DNA of 64,000 bases from Streptomyces sp. NBC_00459 (lineage in GTDB: Bacteria; Actinomycetota; Actinomycetes; Streptomycetales; Streptomycetaceae), in assembly GCF_036013955.1 (NCBI RefSeq), contig NZ_CP107903.1, forward strand, positions 8,618,001 to 8,682,000, in the 5' to 3' direction. A program made the position numbers and the translations under genes. The notes below the pieces were generated by a model. It made no database searches and was not told the origin of the DNA. It saw only the letters and a program-made list of their open reading frames with translations. This document shows, piece by piece, positions 56,759-64,000 of this stretch. Each line of letters begins with the position of its first letter. Position 1 is the stretch's first letter.

Positions 56759-58705
56759 TCACATGGCGACGATCTGCCACTGCGCCTCGGCGCCCCGGCT
56801 GTAGGTCCGCTGGTCGACGTTGGCTCCGTCGGCGGTGGAAGCGCCACTGACGTGGAGGGACAGGCCACTGAACCGGTTGGTGAGGAAGTGGTAACCGTCG
56901 CTGGTGGGGGTCACGGCCCAGTGCTGCTGGTAGACGTCGGCGTCCTGCCAGATCGCGACGTTCCCGCCTTCCGCGCGGGACAGTCCGGCCACTTCCACCA
57001 GCTTGCCGCTGTTGACGCCGCGGATCTTGTAGTAGCCGTCGCCGGTTGGGATGAAGGTGAACTTCTGCGTGGCGTTGTCGAGCCACGGCCACTGCTGCAC
57101 GTTGGTGCCGTTGGCGGTGCCCCAGTTGTAGACGTCGAGGACCTTGCCGCTGTGCCGGGCGGCCAGCCGGTAGACGGTGCCCGCGGCCGGGAAACCGGAG
57201 GACACCAGGGCCGGCTTGACGGACCGTCCGCCGATCCGCACACCCCCGATGTTGGCGTAGTCGCCGGTGGCGGCGTTGACCTGGATTCGCACGTAGCCGA
57301 CGTTGCGGTTGGGCCACTCCGCCACCTTGGTCTTGCGGTTGCCGTCCCAGGTACCGGCGGCGACCTGAGCGAAGGTGACCCCGTCGGTGCTGGTGGAGAT
57401 GGTGTACGAGGTGATGTCGCCGTCGGTCGTGTTGGTGCGGCTCCACTGCTTGGGCAGGTACTCCAGGGTGGAGACATTGCTCCACACCCCGCCGAGGTCG
57501 ATCGTGATCGACTGCGGCAGTGTCAGGCCCCAGGTCGACCAGCAGGTCTCGTAGCGGGCGTCGCTGAGCCCGTCGATCGCGTTGAGCGGCCCCTCACCCG
57601 TGTGGAAGCCGGTCGCATGGGCGTTGACCGGGGTCACGGGGTGCTCTGCGCGCAGCAACTGGGTGGGCAGCGGGGCCCGGGAGGTGTTCGGGCTCCATGC
57701 TGCGCCGACTTCGGCGAGCCGGTTGACGATGTTGGTGTCCAGTACACCGTTGCGGTTGGGTGGGCAGTTGAGAATGAACGAGGTGTACTTCGGTTCCAGG
57801 TCGGCCAGATGCGACAGGATCGCGTCCTTGCTCATGAGGCCCTCGGTGGGGGTGGACGGGTGCCAGAACCATCCGTTGCTGATCGTCTGCCCCTGCATGC
57901 CGGCGTAGGTGTTGCCCGCCGGCGCCGTGATCCCCAGCGGCTCCTCGAAGAAGATCGCGTCACCGCAGAACGGTTCCAGCAACCCGCAGATGTCCAGCAT
58001 GACGCAGTCCGGCTGGAGCGACTTCACCAGTTCACGGATCTTCTGGTAGGACACCGCCTGCTGGCCCATCTGCCACGCATAGCCATCAGTCATGAACATG
58101 TCAATAGTCCCGTAGTTGGTGAGCAGCTCCGTGATCTGATTCAGGATGTAGGTGGTGTCCTTGGGCTCGATCGAATCGTTGATTTCGAGCCCGGTCACCT
58201 TGTGCCGGGTCTCCCACGCCTCGACGCTGAAGGTCCGGTCCCAGATGGAGTAGTAGAGACCCACCTTCAAGCCCTTCGCCCGGAACGCGGTGACGTACGC
58301 GTCCACGATGTCGTGCCGGTAGGAGCTGCTCCCGACGTTCTGTGCGCCATGGGCGCTCGGCCACAGCGCGAAGCCGTCATGGTGCTTGGTCGTCAGGATG
58401 CCGTAACTCATCTTCGCGGCCGCCGCAGCCGCCGCCCACTGCTCGCAGTCGACTGTCGTGGGGGCGAAGAGCGAGGGGTTCTGGTTCGGGGCGGCCCACT
58501 CTTCGTTGGTGAACGTGCCCAGATTGAAGTGGTTGAACATGCCGAAGCGCAGGTCGACGAGCTTGGCCAGATTGGTCTGCGTGTCCGCGGCCGCAGCGTG
58601 CGGCAGAAGACCGGAGAAGCCGGGGAGCACGGGCAGCGCGGTGGCGGCTGCCGCGACTCCAGCGGCGCCGAGGAACGTACGACGCGTCAATCGTCCCGAA
58701 GACAT
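56759..58705 (-). CDS. Secreted GH29 alpha-L-fucosidase with discoidin and ricin modules
   Basis: 648 residues. Tat signal (LTRRTFLGAAGVAAA) to about residue 39. The GH29 barrel (about 45-345) has LRFGMFNHFNLGTFTNEEW, TTKHHDGFALWPS (His-His), GLYYSIWDR and the nucleophile Asp in TIDMFMTDGYAW. An F5/8 type C (discoidin) module spans about 365-505 and a ricin-type beta-trefoil about 515-648, with repeated QQW/QxW signatures. It removes fucose from glycans outside the cell. ATG 58705 places the Tat motif at the start; the frame is open further upstream. Confidence 0.9.
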   Translation of the reverse strand: MSSGRLTRRTFLGAAGVAAAATALPVLPGFSGLLPHAAAADTQTNLAKLVDLRFGMFNHFNLGTFTNEEWAAPNQNPSLFAPTTVDCEQWAAAAAAAKMSYGILTTKHHDGFALWPSAHGAQNVGSSSYRHDIVDAYVTAFRAKGLKVGLYYSIWDRTFSVEAWETRHKVTGLEINDSIEPKDTTYILNQITELLTNYGTIDMFMTDGYAWQMGQQAVSYQKIRELVKSLQPDCVMLDICGLLEPFCGDAIFFEEPLGITAPAGNTYAGMQGQTISNGWFWHPSTPTEGLMSKDAILSHLADLEPKYTSFILNCPPNRNGVLDTNIVNRLAEVGAAWSPNTSRAPLPTQLLRAEHPVTPVNAHATGFHTGEGPLNAIDGLSDARYETCWSTWGLTLPQSITIDLGGVWSNVSTLEYLPKQWSRTNTTDGDITSYTISTSTDGVTFAQVAAGTWDGNRKTKVAEWPNRNVGYVRIQVNAATGDYANIGGVRIGGRSVKPALVSSGFPAAGTVYRLAARHSGKVLDVYNWGTANGTNVQQWPWLDNATQKFTFIPTGDGYYKIRGVNSGKLVEVAGLSRAEGGNVAIWQDADVYQQHWAVTPTSDGYHFLTNRFSGLSLHVSGASTADGANVDQRTYSRGAEAQWQIVAM

Positions 58706-59289
58706 GGGCCCACTCCAAAGTCTGGTGGCGATACGGAGGCGGTTCCGGGTGGCGCTGTGGAAATGATGTCCGGCGGAACCGGTGAGATCGGATGTTAAGG
58801 GCGAGTTTCGAGAGTGGTCAAGAACTCTGACGAGCAGCAAGTTCCCTCGTCTACCCAGATCTGCGAACGATTTTCGCGACCGATCAGCCACTGGACAGTG
58901 GCGTCGACCGGGCCAACAGATAGGATGTTTCACTCGGTGCTGTCAGAGTCTGGCACCGGGGGACGGCGCCGCCCTCGGCGGTTCGCAGCGCGTCCGGGAC
59001 CGGTGCCGGTTCCGGCAGGATCTTTTGAAGCCAGGTAACGCTGACCAGCACTCGATGAGCGCGTCCCGCGACGCACGAAGTGCCGGAAGTCGACATTGCC
59101 GTATGCCTACCGGCAAAGAATCGCTGATCTCGACACGGACAGCGGATTCCATGGCCACGGCTCGCTGTGCATCGATGGAGCCGCGCAGAACCTGGCGATG
59201 TACAGCCAGTTCGATGGCCAGACGCTTGAGCTGAGGCTTCGGATCGGATGTCCAGCGCATCCGCACCGCATGCCCGCAACCCCACGTCT
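58706..59289. other. Upstream region of the fucosidase gene and degraded DNA
   Basis: It holds the fucosidase promoter. Beyond about 58950 open frames on both strands have no recognisable domain. Confidence 0.35.
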
Positions 59290-59665
59290 CGGGTGGGGAC
59301 CCCACTCTTCTACGACATGGACGACCACGTCATGGAAACCCTCCACGCGGATGCCCTGGCTGCCTGGCCGAGGGCAGCCACCCGGCCGAACTCCTCAACG
59401 TCATACGGACGATCGCCGTCGGCGACGCTCCGCAGCCGCCGGGGCCCATCGCCAGCCCGAGCGCCCGCGTACCGCGCACCCGGGCTCCGCCGAACCCGGT
59501 CCCCCTCCTCCCTGTGCGCAAATTGCGACCGCGAACGTCAGGCCCTGACGTCCGTCGCCCGAGGCGTCAACCACACCGGTTCCACAGAGGCGTTGCTCCT
59601 GAGGCCGTTCGTCACAAAGACCCCGGCTCAGGAGCATCGCGGGCCGCTCGGCACTCGACAGGGCT
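59290..59665 (+). pseudogene. Decayed NarL/LuxR-type response regulator
   Basis: In three frames one can read FYDMDDHVMETLHA, HPAELLNVIRTIAVGDA (end of a receiver domain, normally DLDDYVYEALRAGASGFLLK and PAELLAAIRTVA) and VARGVNHTGSTEALLLRPFV (the LuxR helix-turn-helix, normally VARGLSNAEIAERLFLSPFTVKT). The order and spacing fit one response regulator with several frameshifts; the N-terminal receiver part is lost. Confidence 0.5.
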
Positions 59666-59869
59666 CAACTTGCCATCGCCTCCTGCTGAGTTTGAACTCG
59701 GGTTGTCGTTGGTGTGAGTGATAGTCCGCTTCCGGCGAGGCATCCCTCGATGAGGGGCTCACGGCTCGCTTCCGACTCCAGGACCGACACGATCCGCTGG
59801 TGGTCCGGGGTCTGTGCGGGTTTCGCTGGACATACTCCCGTCCGGCCCCATCCGGCGTGGCCGTTCAGC

Positions 59870-60130
59870 CCCGTCTTGACCTGACGGCCGAGCCGCCCGG
59901 AACTCCCAGCCGTGGCCGCCGTCGGTGATGGCCCGACGCAGCGCCAGGACCTCCGGTTCGGTGCGGACATCGGTCGGCTCGGCGTGCGCTGCGTCGGTCA
60001 ACGGGGTTACCTGAAAGCCATGACGCGACTCTGATCGGACTCGGCCACGCCCAGTGAGGCGGATCATCGCTTCGCGGGCCACACCGGCGCCGACTCCGCC
60101 GCGCATGCCCGGGGTGGAGAACCTCGGTCG
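59870..60130 (-). pseudogene. Relic of a GntR/FadR-type regulator
   Basis: The reverse frame reads VAREAMIRLTGRGRVRSESR, HGFQVTPLTDAAHAEPTDVR and TEPEVLALRRAITDGGHGWE, the wing and start of the FCD effector domain of FadR-type regulators (normally VREALRRLEGEGLV). The start of the helix-turn-helix and most of the FCD domain are missing. Confidence 0.55.
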
Positions 60131-60367
60131 CCGCACCGCGCGCGGTCCGCCGCTGAAGGTCCGCGCGCACCAAGTCGTGCACACCGCGGAACGGGCCCGC
60201 TTGGTCGAGTCGACCAGCATGGGGGGCAGGGTACCCGCCAATCGAAAGGATAGGTAACTTTCGAATCTGAGTTGCATCGACGAATATTCTGTGTTTCATT
60301 GGTCGGGTGCTGTTCCGGTGACCGAAGGCCGGAGCCCCATCACGCCACCAGCGCTAGGAGCCTCCCG

Positions 60368-60816
60368 TTGGCCACGAGTCCGTACGACCGCCTCCAGCGG
60401 GTACCGTCCTTCGAGCTGACCAGCACAGATGTCAAGGACAGCCAGCCACTGCCGGTGGTCCACCACTGAGCCAGGACCGGCCTCCCGGGCGCCGCCGACG
60501 CCGCGCCGTCGGGCTTCTGGCACTGGGTGCTGGGCGTTGGCCGACGTCCTGGCCGGTGTCACCGAACTCCCCACCGGCGGGGGAGCCTCTGGCGGGCAGT
60601 CGCTGTCCAAGGGAGCGTTCCACGTCCCCAATGACGCCCGGCTCGCCCTTCTACGCCGCCGCCCGGCACCGGTACTTCGACGTACACGCCCTGGGCGTGC
60701 CGTCTCTGACGGACCTCGGCATCAGTGAGGGCTCCACCTCGGCCGCACTCAACTTCTCCTTCCTCGGCCACACCCTGGCCCGCGCGGTCGTCACCCCCTG
60801 GGGCGGCGACGCGTAA
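60368..60816 (+). pseudogene. Frameshifted YbhB/YbcL (PEBP) gene
   Basis: It starts TTG 60368 (SPYDRLQRVPSFELTSTDVK) after an AGGAG site, then stops at VVHH. SGFWHWVLGV, LADVLAGVTELPTGGG, GAFHVPNDARLA and ALNFSFLGHTLARAVVTPWG follow in other frames. The conserved core with the DPD motif has been deleted. It is a third, dead copy upstream of two intact paralogues. Confidence 0.75.
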
Positions 60817-60853
60817 GACCAACCACCAACCACCCCCGCACGAAGGACACTCC

Positions 60854-61519
60854 ATGAAGCATTCGACCAACTACCGCGGACGTTTGACAGGCCTCATCGC
60901 CGCCGCACTGGCCACCGCAGCCGTGAGCGTCACTCTCCTGAGCCAGGGCGCGTCCGCGACCCCGGGTCACACCGACCCGCACTTCCCGGCGGCGACGCCG
61001 AAGGTTTCCCGCGCGGTGGCCGACACCCCGTACGCCAAGCTGCCGAAGGTCCCCTCCTTCAGCCTGAAGAGCACCGACGTGGCCACCGGCAAGCAACTCG
61101 GCACGGCGCAGACCTCGGGGAACACATCCCCGCAGCTGTCCTGGAAGGGCTTCCCCAAGGGCACCAAGAGCTTCGTGGTGAGCATGTACGACCAGGACGC
61201 GGGCACCGGCTCGGGCTTCTGGCACTGGGCCGCCTACAACCTGCCGGCCTCCACCACCACGCTGAAGAGCGGCGCGGGCGCCCCGGGCGGCGCCGGGCTG
61301 CCGGCCGGAACTGTCCAGGCCCCGAACGACGCGAGCGTGGCTGGCTACGTCGGCGCGGCCCCGCCCGCCGGACAGACCCACCGGTACTTCATCACCGTCT
61401 ACGCCCTGGACACCGCAACGGTCCAGCTCCCGCCCACCGCGAGCCCGGCGCTGGTGGGAGCCTCCATCGGCAGCCACATCCTCGCCCGCGGCACCCTGGT
61501 CCCCCTCGCCAAGGGCTGA
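60854..61519 (+). CDS. Secreted YbhB/YbcL (Raf kinase inhibitor-like, PEBP) protein
   Basis: 221 residues. A signal peptide spans about 1-37 (LIAAALATAAVSVTLLSQGASA). The PEBP fold has PSFSLKSTDVATGKQL, SPQLSWKGFPKGTKSFVVSM, the ligand-site YDQDAG (usually DPDAP), SGFWHWAAYNLP and HRYFITVYALD. Function in bacteria is poorly known; a phosphate-like ligand pocket is typical. GAAGGA lies 7 bases before ATG 60854. A strong terminator follows. Confidence 0.88.
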   Translation: MKHSTNYRGRLTGLIAAALATAAVSVTLLSQGASATPGHTDPHFPAATPKVSRAVADTPYAKLPKVPSFSLKSTDVATGKQLGTAQTSGNTSPQLSWKGFPKGTKSFVVSMYDQDAGTGSGFWHWAAYNLPASTTTLKSGAGAPGGAGLPAGTVQAPNDASVAGYVGAAPPAGQTHRYFITVYALDTATVQLPPTASPALVGASIGSHILARGTLVPLAKG

Positions 61520-61543
61520 CACCGGCTGATCTTCTCTCCACAC

Positions 61544-61587
61544 CCTTGGCCCCTGCCGCCGGACGACCACGGCGGCAGGGGCCAAGG
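61544..61587 (+). terminator. 17-bp perfect hairpin terminator
   Basis: CCTTGGCCCCTGCCGCC and its exact complement flank a 10-nt loop, 25 bp past the stop of the secreted PEBP gene. A stem this long separates that gene from the next PEBP gene, which therefore has its own promoter in the 70 bp that remain. Confidence 0.85.
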
Positions 61588-61659
61588 CCGTACCGGCAAG
61601 GCGCCTCGTTCACTCCACCGGCAGGATGGGCACAGCGCACCACTCACGAGGAGACCCGC

Positions 61660-62196
61660 ATGACCACCAGTCCGTACGACCGCGGCCCGCAGGTCCCGTC
61701 CTTCACCGTGACCAGCACAGATGTGGCGGACGGCGAAGGGCTTCCCGCCGCCCAGTTCACCGCGAACTTCGGCATGGGCGGCACCGACACCTCCCCCCAG
61801 CTGTCCTGGAGCGGCGCACCCGTCGGGACGATGAGCTATGCCGTCACCGTCTACGACCCCGACGTTCCGCCCCCGTGCGGCTTTTGGCACTGGGCTGTCG
61901 CGGACATCCCAGCCGCCACGACCTCCCTGCCCGTCGGCGCGGGCGACGACACCGGATCCGGTCTTCCCGCCGGGGCCTTCCAGCTCCCCAACGACGCACG
62001 CCTGGCCCGCTACATCGGCGCGGCCCCGCCTGCCGGCTCCGGCCGCCACCGCTACTACGTCGTCGTGCACGCCGTGGACACCGCGTCCCTCACCACCGTG
62101 GGCATCGGCAAGGACACGACGCCGGCCATGCTCAGCCTCGTCCTCCTCAACCACACCCTCGGCCGCGCCGTCCTCACCCCCTGGGCCGAGCGTTGA
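61660..62196 (+). CDS. Cytoplasmic YbhB/YbcL (PEBP) family protein
   Basis: 178 residues, no signal peptide. PEBP motifs: VPSFTVTSTDVADGEGL, TSPQLSWSGAPVGTMSYAVT, VYDPDVPPPCGFWHWAV (canonical DPD and HW), LPNDARLARYIGAAPPAGSG and HRYYVVVHAVD. ATG 61660 follows GAGGAG. Its stop overlaps the TTG start of the membrane protein gene (TTGA), so the two are coupled. Confidence 0.9.
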   Translation: MTTSPYDRGPQVPSFTVTSTDVADGEGLPAAQFTANFGMGGTDTSPQLSWSGAPVGTMSYAVTVYDPDVPPPCGFWHWAVADIPAATTSLPVGAGDDTGSGLPAGAFQLPNDARLARYIGAAPPAGSGRHRYYVVVHAVDTASLTTVGIGKDTTPAMLSLVLLNHTLGRAVLTPWAER

Positions 62197-63182
62197 GCCT
62201 GCAGACCCCGCCCCCGAGCGCATGGCACCGCTTCCGGGACTCCCCGTACCTGCCGGCCAGCGTCCTGGTGCTCATCGTCTCCGCGGCCGCGGCTCTGTTC
62301 GCCGGTGCATACAGCTACAGTTCCGCCAACCCGGTGCCACACCGGGTCCCCATCGCCGTCGTCGGCTCCTCCGCCCAGGACACCGCCTTCGTCCAGGAAC
62401 TGGACCGGCGGATGGGTACGACGCTGGACGCCCGCTCGTACGACACCACAGCCGCGGCCCGGCACGCGATCGACGAACAACACGCCTTCGCCGTCCTGGA
62501 CGCCGGGCGGGGCTCCGCCACCCTGGATGTCGCCTCGGCCTCGGGCGTGTCCATCGCCCGCCTGTTCGACGAGGCGGCGCCCACGGCCGCAGAATCCCTC
62601 GGTCACCCGGTCACCGTCACTGACCTCAAGCCGATGCAGGACAGCGACCCCCAGGGCCTGGCCCTCTTCTACACCAGCCTGGCCGCCGTCATCATCGGCT
62701 TCCTCGGCTCGGTCCAACTCGGCATCCATGCGAGAGGGCTGAAGCCGGCCGAGCGGCTCGCCTTCACCGCCGCGTACTGCCTGCTCGGCGGGCTCCTCAT
62801 CCACCTGGCCGTGGATCCGTTGCTCGGCTCGCTGGACATGCCGTTCCCGGGAAGCTGGCTGGTCCTGGCCCTCACCATGTTCACCGGCGCGATGGTGTTC
62901 ACCGCCTTCAGCAGCCTGCTCGGCCGCTGGGCGATGCTCCCCACCTGGGGACTGCTGCTCCTGCTCGGCAACCCCAACTCCGGCGGCACCGTGGCCTGGC
63001 CGCTGCTACCGCCGTTCCTCGCCTTCATCGGCCGCTGGCTGCCACCCGGCGCGTCGGTCAGCGCACAGCGAGACACCATCTACTTCCCCGGCCATCAGCA
63101 CGCGGAGCCCATCCTGGTACTCGCTGCCTGGTCAATCGCCGGGCTGCTCACCTACGTACTCCGCGAACGCCGCCCTGTATGA
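62193..63182 (+). CDS. ABC-2-type/DUF3533-like membrane protein
   Basis: 329 residues. One N-terminal helix (about 18-38), a soluble extracytoplasmic domain of about 130 residues (VPIAVVGSSAQDTAFVQEL, then HAFAVLDAG), and five helices from about residue 165 to the end (FYTSLAAVIIGFLGSVQLG, LVLALTMFTGAMVFTAF). This is the YhgE/ABC-2 permease layout used in export. No ATPase gene is adjacent in the window. The TTG start at 62193 gives coupling to the PEBP gene. Confidence 0.78.
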   Translation: MSLQTPPPSAWHRFRDSPYLPASVLVLIVSAAAALFAGAYSYSSANPVPHRVPIAVVGSSAQDTAFVQELDRRMGTTLDARSYDTTAAARHAIDEQHAFAVLDAGRGSATLDVASASGVSIARLFDEAAPTAAESLGHPVTVTDLKPMQDSDPQGLALFYTSLAAVIIGFLGSVQLGIHARGLKPAERLAFTAAYCLLGGLLIHLAVDPLLGSLDMPFPGSWLVLALTMFTGAMVFTAFSSLLGRWAMLPTWGLLLLLGNPNSGGTVAWPLLPPFLAFIGRWLPPGASVSAQRDTIYFPGHQHAEPILVLAAWSIAGLLTYVLRERRPV

Positions 63183-63499
63183 ATTCCGAGCCGGTCCGCG
63201 CGGCGAACGGTTCGCTGCCATTGCACGGACCCGGCACGCGCGTCGCCTCGCGGGGCCTGCCCGACACGGTCAGGTCCCGTGGCGCGTAACGCCGCTTCCC
63301 GTTTTGATCACGCGATGGGCGAGGTTCGTGCCGAAGCGGTTGATCAGCAGACCGTGGATGGGGACATCCCAGATGACCAGGTCGGCCTGCTTACCTGGTC
63401 AAGGCTTCCGACGCGGTCGGCCCGGTTCAGCGACGGTGGCGGCGTTGATGGTGGCCATGTGCCAGATCTCGGAATAGGTGAGGCGGTACAGACGGGCGG
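63183..63499. other. Gap with transposase debris
   Basis: No intact gene. Short stretches may derive from transposases, but none is certain. Confidence 0.3.
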
Positions 63500-63753
63500 C
63501 GAGATGCATCACGGCTTGCATCAACGTCAACGCCCTCGCGGAGAACATCTGGATGCTCATCCAAACCGAATGCATCCGCGGCCGCACCTGCACCACCCGC
63601 GCCGAGGCCAACCTCGTGCTCTTCGAGTACATCGACGGCTTCTATAACAGCCGTCGTATCCAGAAGCGGCTCGGCTACCTCAGTCCCGTCGAGTTCGAGG
63701 AGAAGCACTACGCCGACCGGGCAACGGCCGAACGAACGAACGAACGAACCTGA
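63500..63753 (+). pseudogene. IS3-family transposase (OrfB) C-terminal fragment
   Basis: The frame reads IQTECIRGRTCTTRAEANLV then LFEYIDGFYNSRRIQKRLGY, LSPVEFEEKHYA, the last third of an IS3 OrfB with the Glu-containing helix and the FYNxxRxxxxLGYLSPxEFE signature. The two catalytic Asp residues upstream are missing. Confidence 0.8.
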
Positions 63754-64000
63754 AACCCCGTCAACCTGCCCTAACCAGCTGATCAGCACCTCCCGCACAG
63801 CGGGGTACCTCACTTCTGGTCCCACGTCCGGCCCTACGGTGACGTGACCCTCGACATGGACACCCGCCTCAACCTCGCTGCGGCGGCCGTTCCGGGCCCC
63901 GGGCCGCGGACAACGAGGCCGCCCGATCCGCCGTGGAACGCATGAACCTGCTCCACTACAGGCACGGGGCCGGACTGGCCGACATCTCGCCCGGCGTGAT
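63754..64000. other. Right edge, unassigned
   Basis: A reading such as VTLDMDTRLNLAAAAVPGPG shifting to AARSAVERMNLLHYRHGAGL suggests a frameshifted coding relic, but the family is not recognised. Confidence 0.25.

Noticed and set aside
56198..58798. Forward open frame of 866 codons
   Set aside because: Shadow opposite the GH29 fucosidase; no recognisable domain.

Overview
The window looks like a Streptomyces chromosome arm. GC content is very high with G/C third positions, GTG and TTG starts are common, one promoter appears leaderless, and Zur- and SoxR-type boxes are present. The gene families (monomeric isocitrate dehydrogenase, Tat-secreted glycosidases, YbhB/YbcL proteins, TROVE protein) are typical of the genus. 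No tRNA, rRNA or CRISPR array was seen.

Left segment (1-11.8 kb), ordinary chromosome: 3' part of a monomeric NADP isocitrate dehydrogenase, secreted M1 metallopeptidase, MscS channel, Zur-box-controlled CobW-type zinc GTPase, YbhN-like flippase, an ABC exporter behind a perfect SoxR box, an SRPBCC protein, and a TROVE/Ro protein with a Y-RNA-like stem upstream. In S. coelicolor, icd (SCO7000) and a SoxR-regulated ABC transporter (SCO7008) also lie close together (from memory).

Defence island (about 11.8-36.4 kb): it lies between two copies of a 33-bp sequence identical in coding sense to the first ten codons of panD followed by a stop. It holds a complete Wadjet operon (JetABCD, DUF2397/2398/TIGR02680/DUF2399 type), relics of an N-6 DNA methylase and a DUF2326 ATPase, a nonsense/frameshifted UvrD-like helicase, two McrBC-type systems (one with an EVE-like domain), a VapBC-type toxin-antitoxin pair and an endonuclease VII-domain protein. 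It also holds an intact 255-residue protein that reads as a fused H2A-H2B histone doublet, the most unusual gene here. IS remnants and a broken DUF6879 gene close the island. A tyrosine integrase with iterated arm-type repeats lies just right of the second panD-like copy.

Accessory region (37.7-49 kb): a truncated Gfo/Idh/MocA gene; a small uncharacterised cluster (radical SAM/SPASM protein, APH-like kinase, SQD1/UDP-sulfoquinovose-synthase-like enzyme, EEP phosphatase-like protein); an aldo/keto reductase; then IS5, IS701 and IS982 family elements. The IS982 copy sits in the Walker A region of a sugar ABC transporter ATPase gene that was operonic with a ROK regulator; IS5/IS701 mark the point where its 3' end is lost.

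Sugar-use and decay region (48.6-64 kb): ROK regulator, large secreted PQQ-type sugar dehydrogenase with PKD/CBM modules, Tat-exported sugar isomerase-like protein, a wrecked GH51 arabinofuranosidase and a GH43-like relic, and an alpha-L-fucosidase with discoidin and ricin modules. Relics of a response regulator, a GntR regulator and a PEBP protein follow, then two intact YbhB/YbcL (PEBP) genes, the second translationally coupled to an ABC-2-like membrane protein. An IS3 transposase tail lies near the right edge. Many genes right of 44 kb are broken, as expected of a tolerant chromosome arm.
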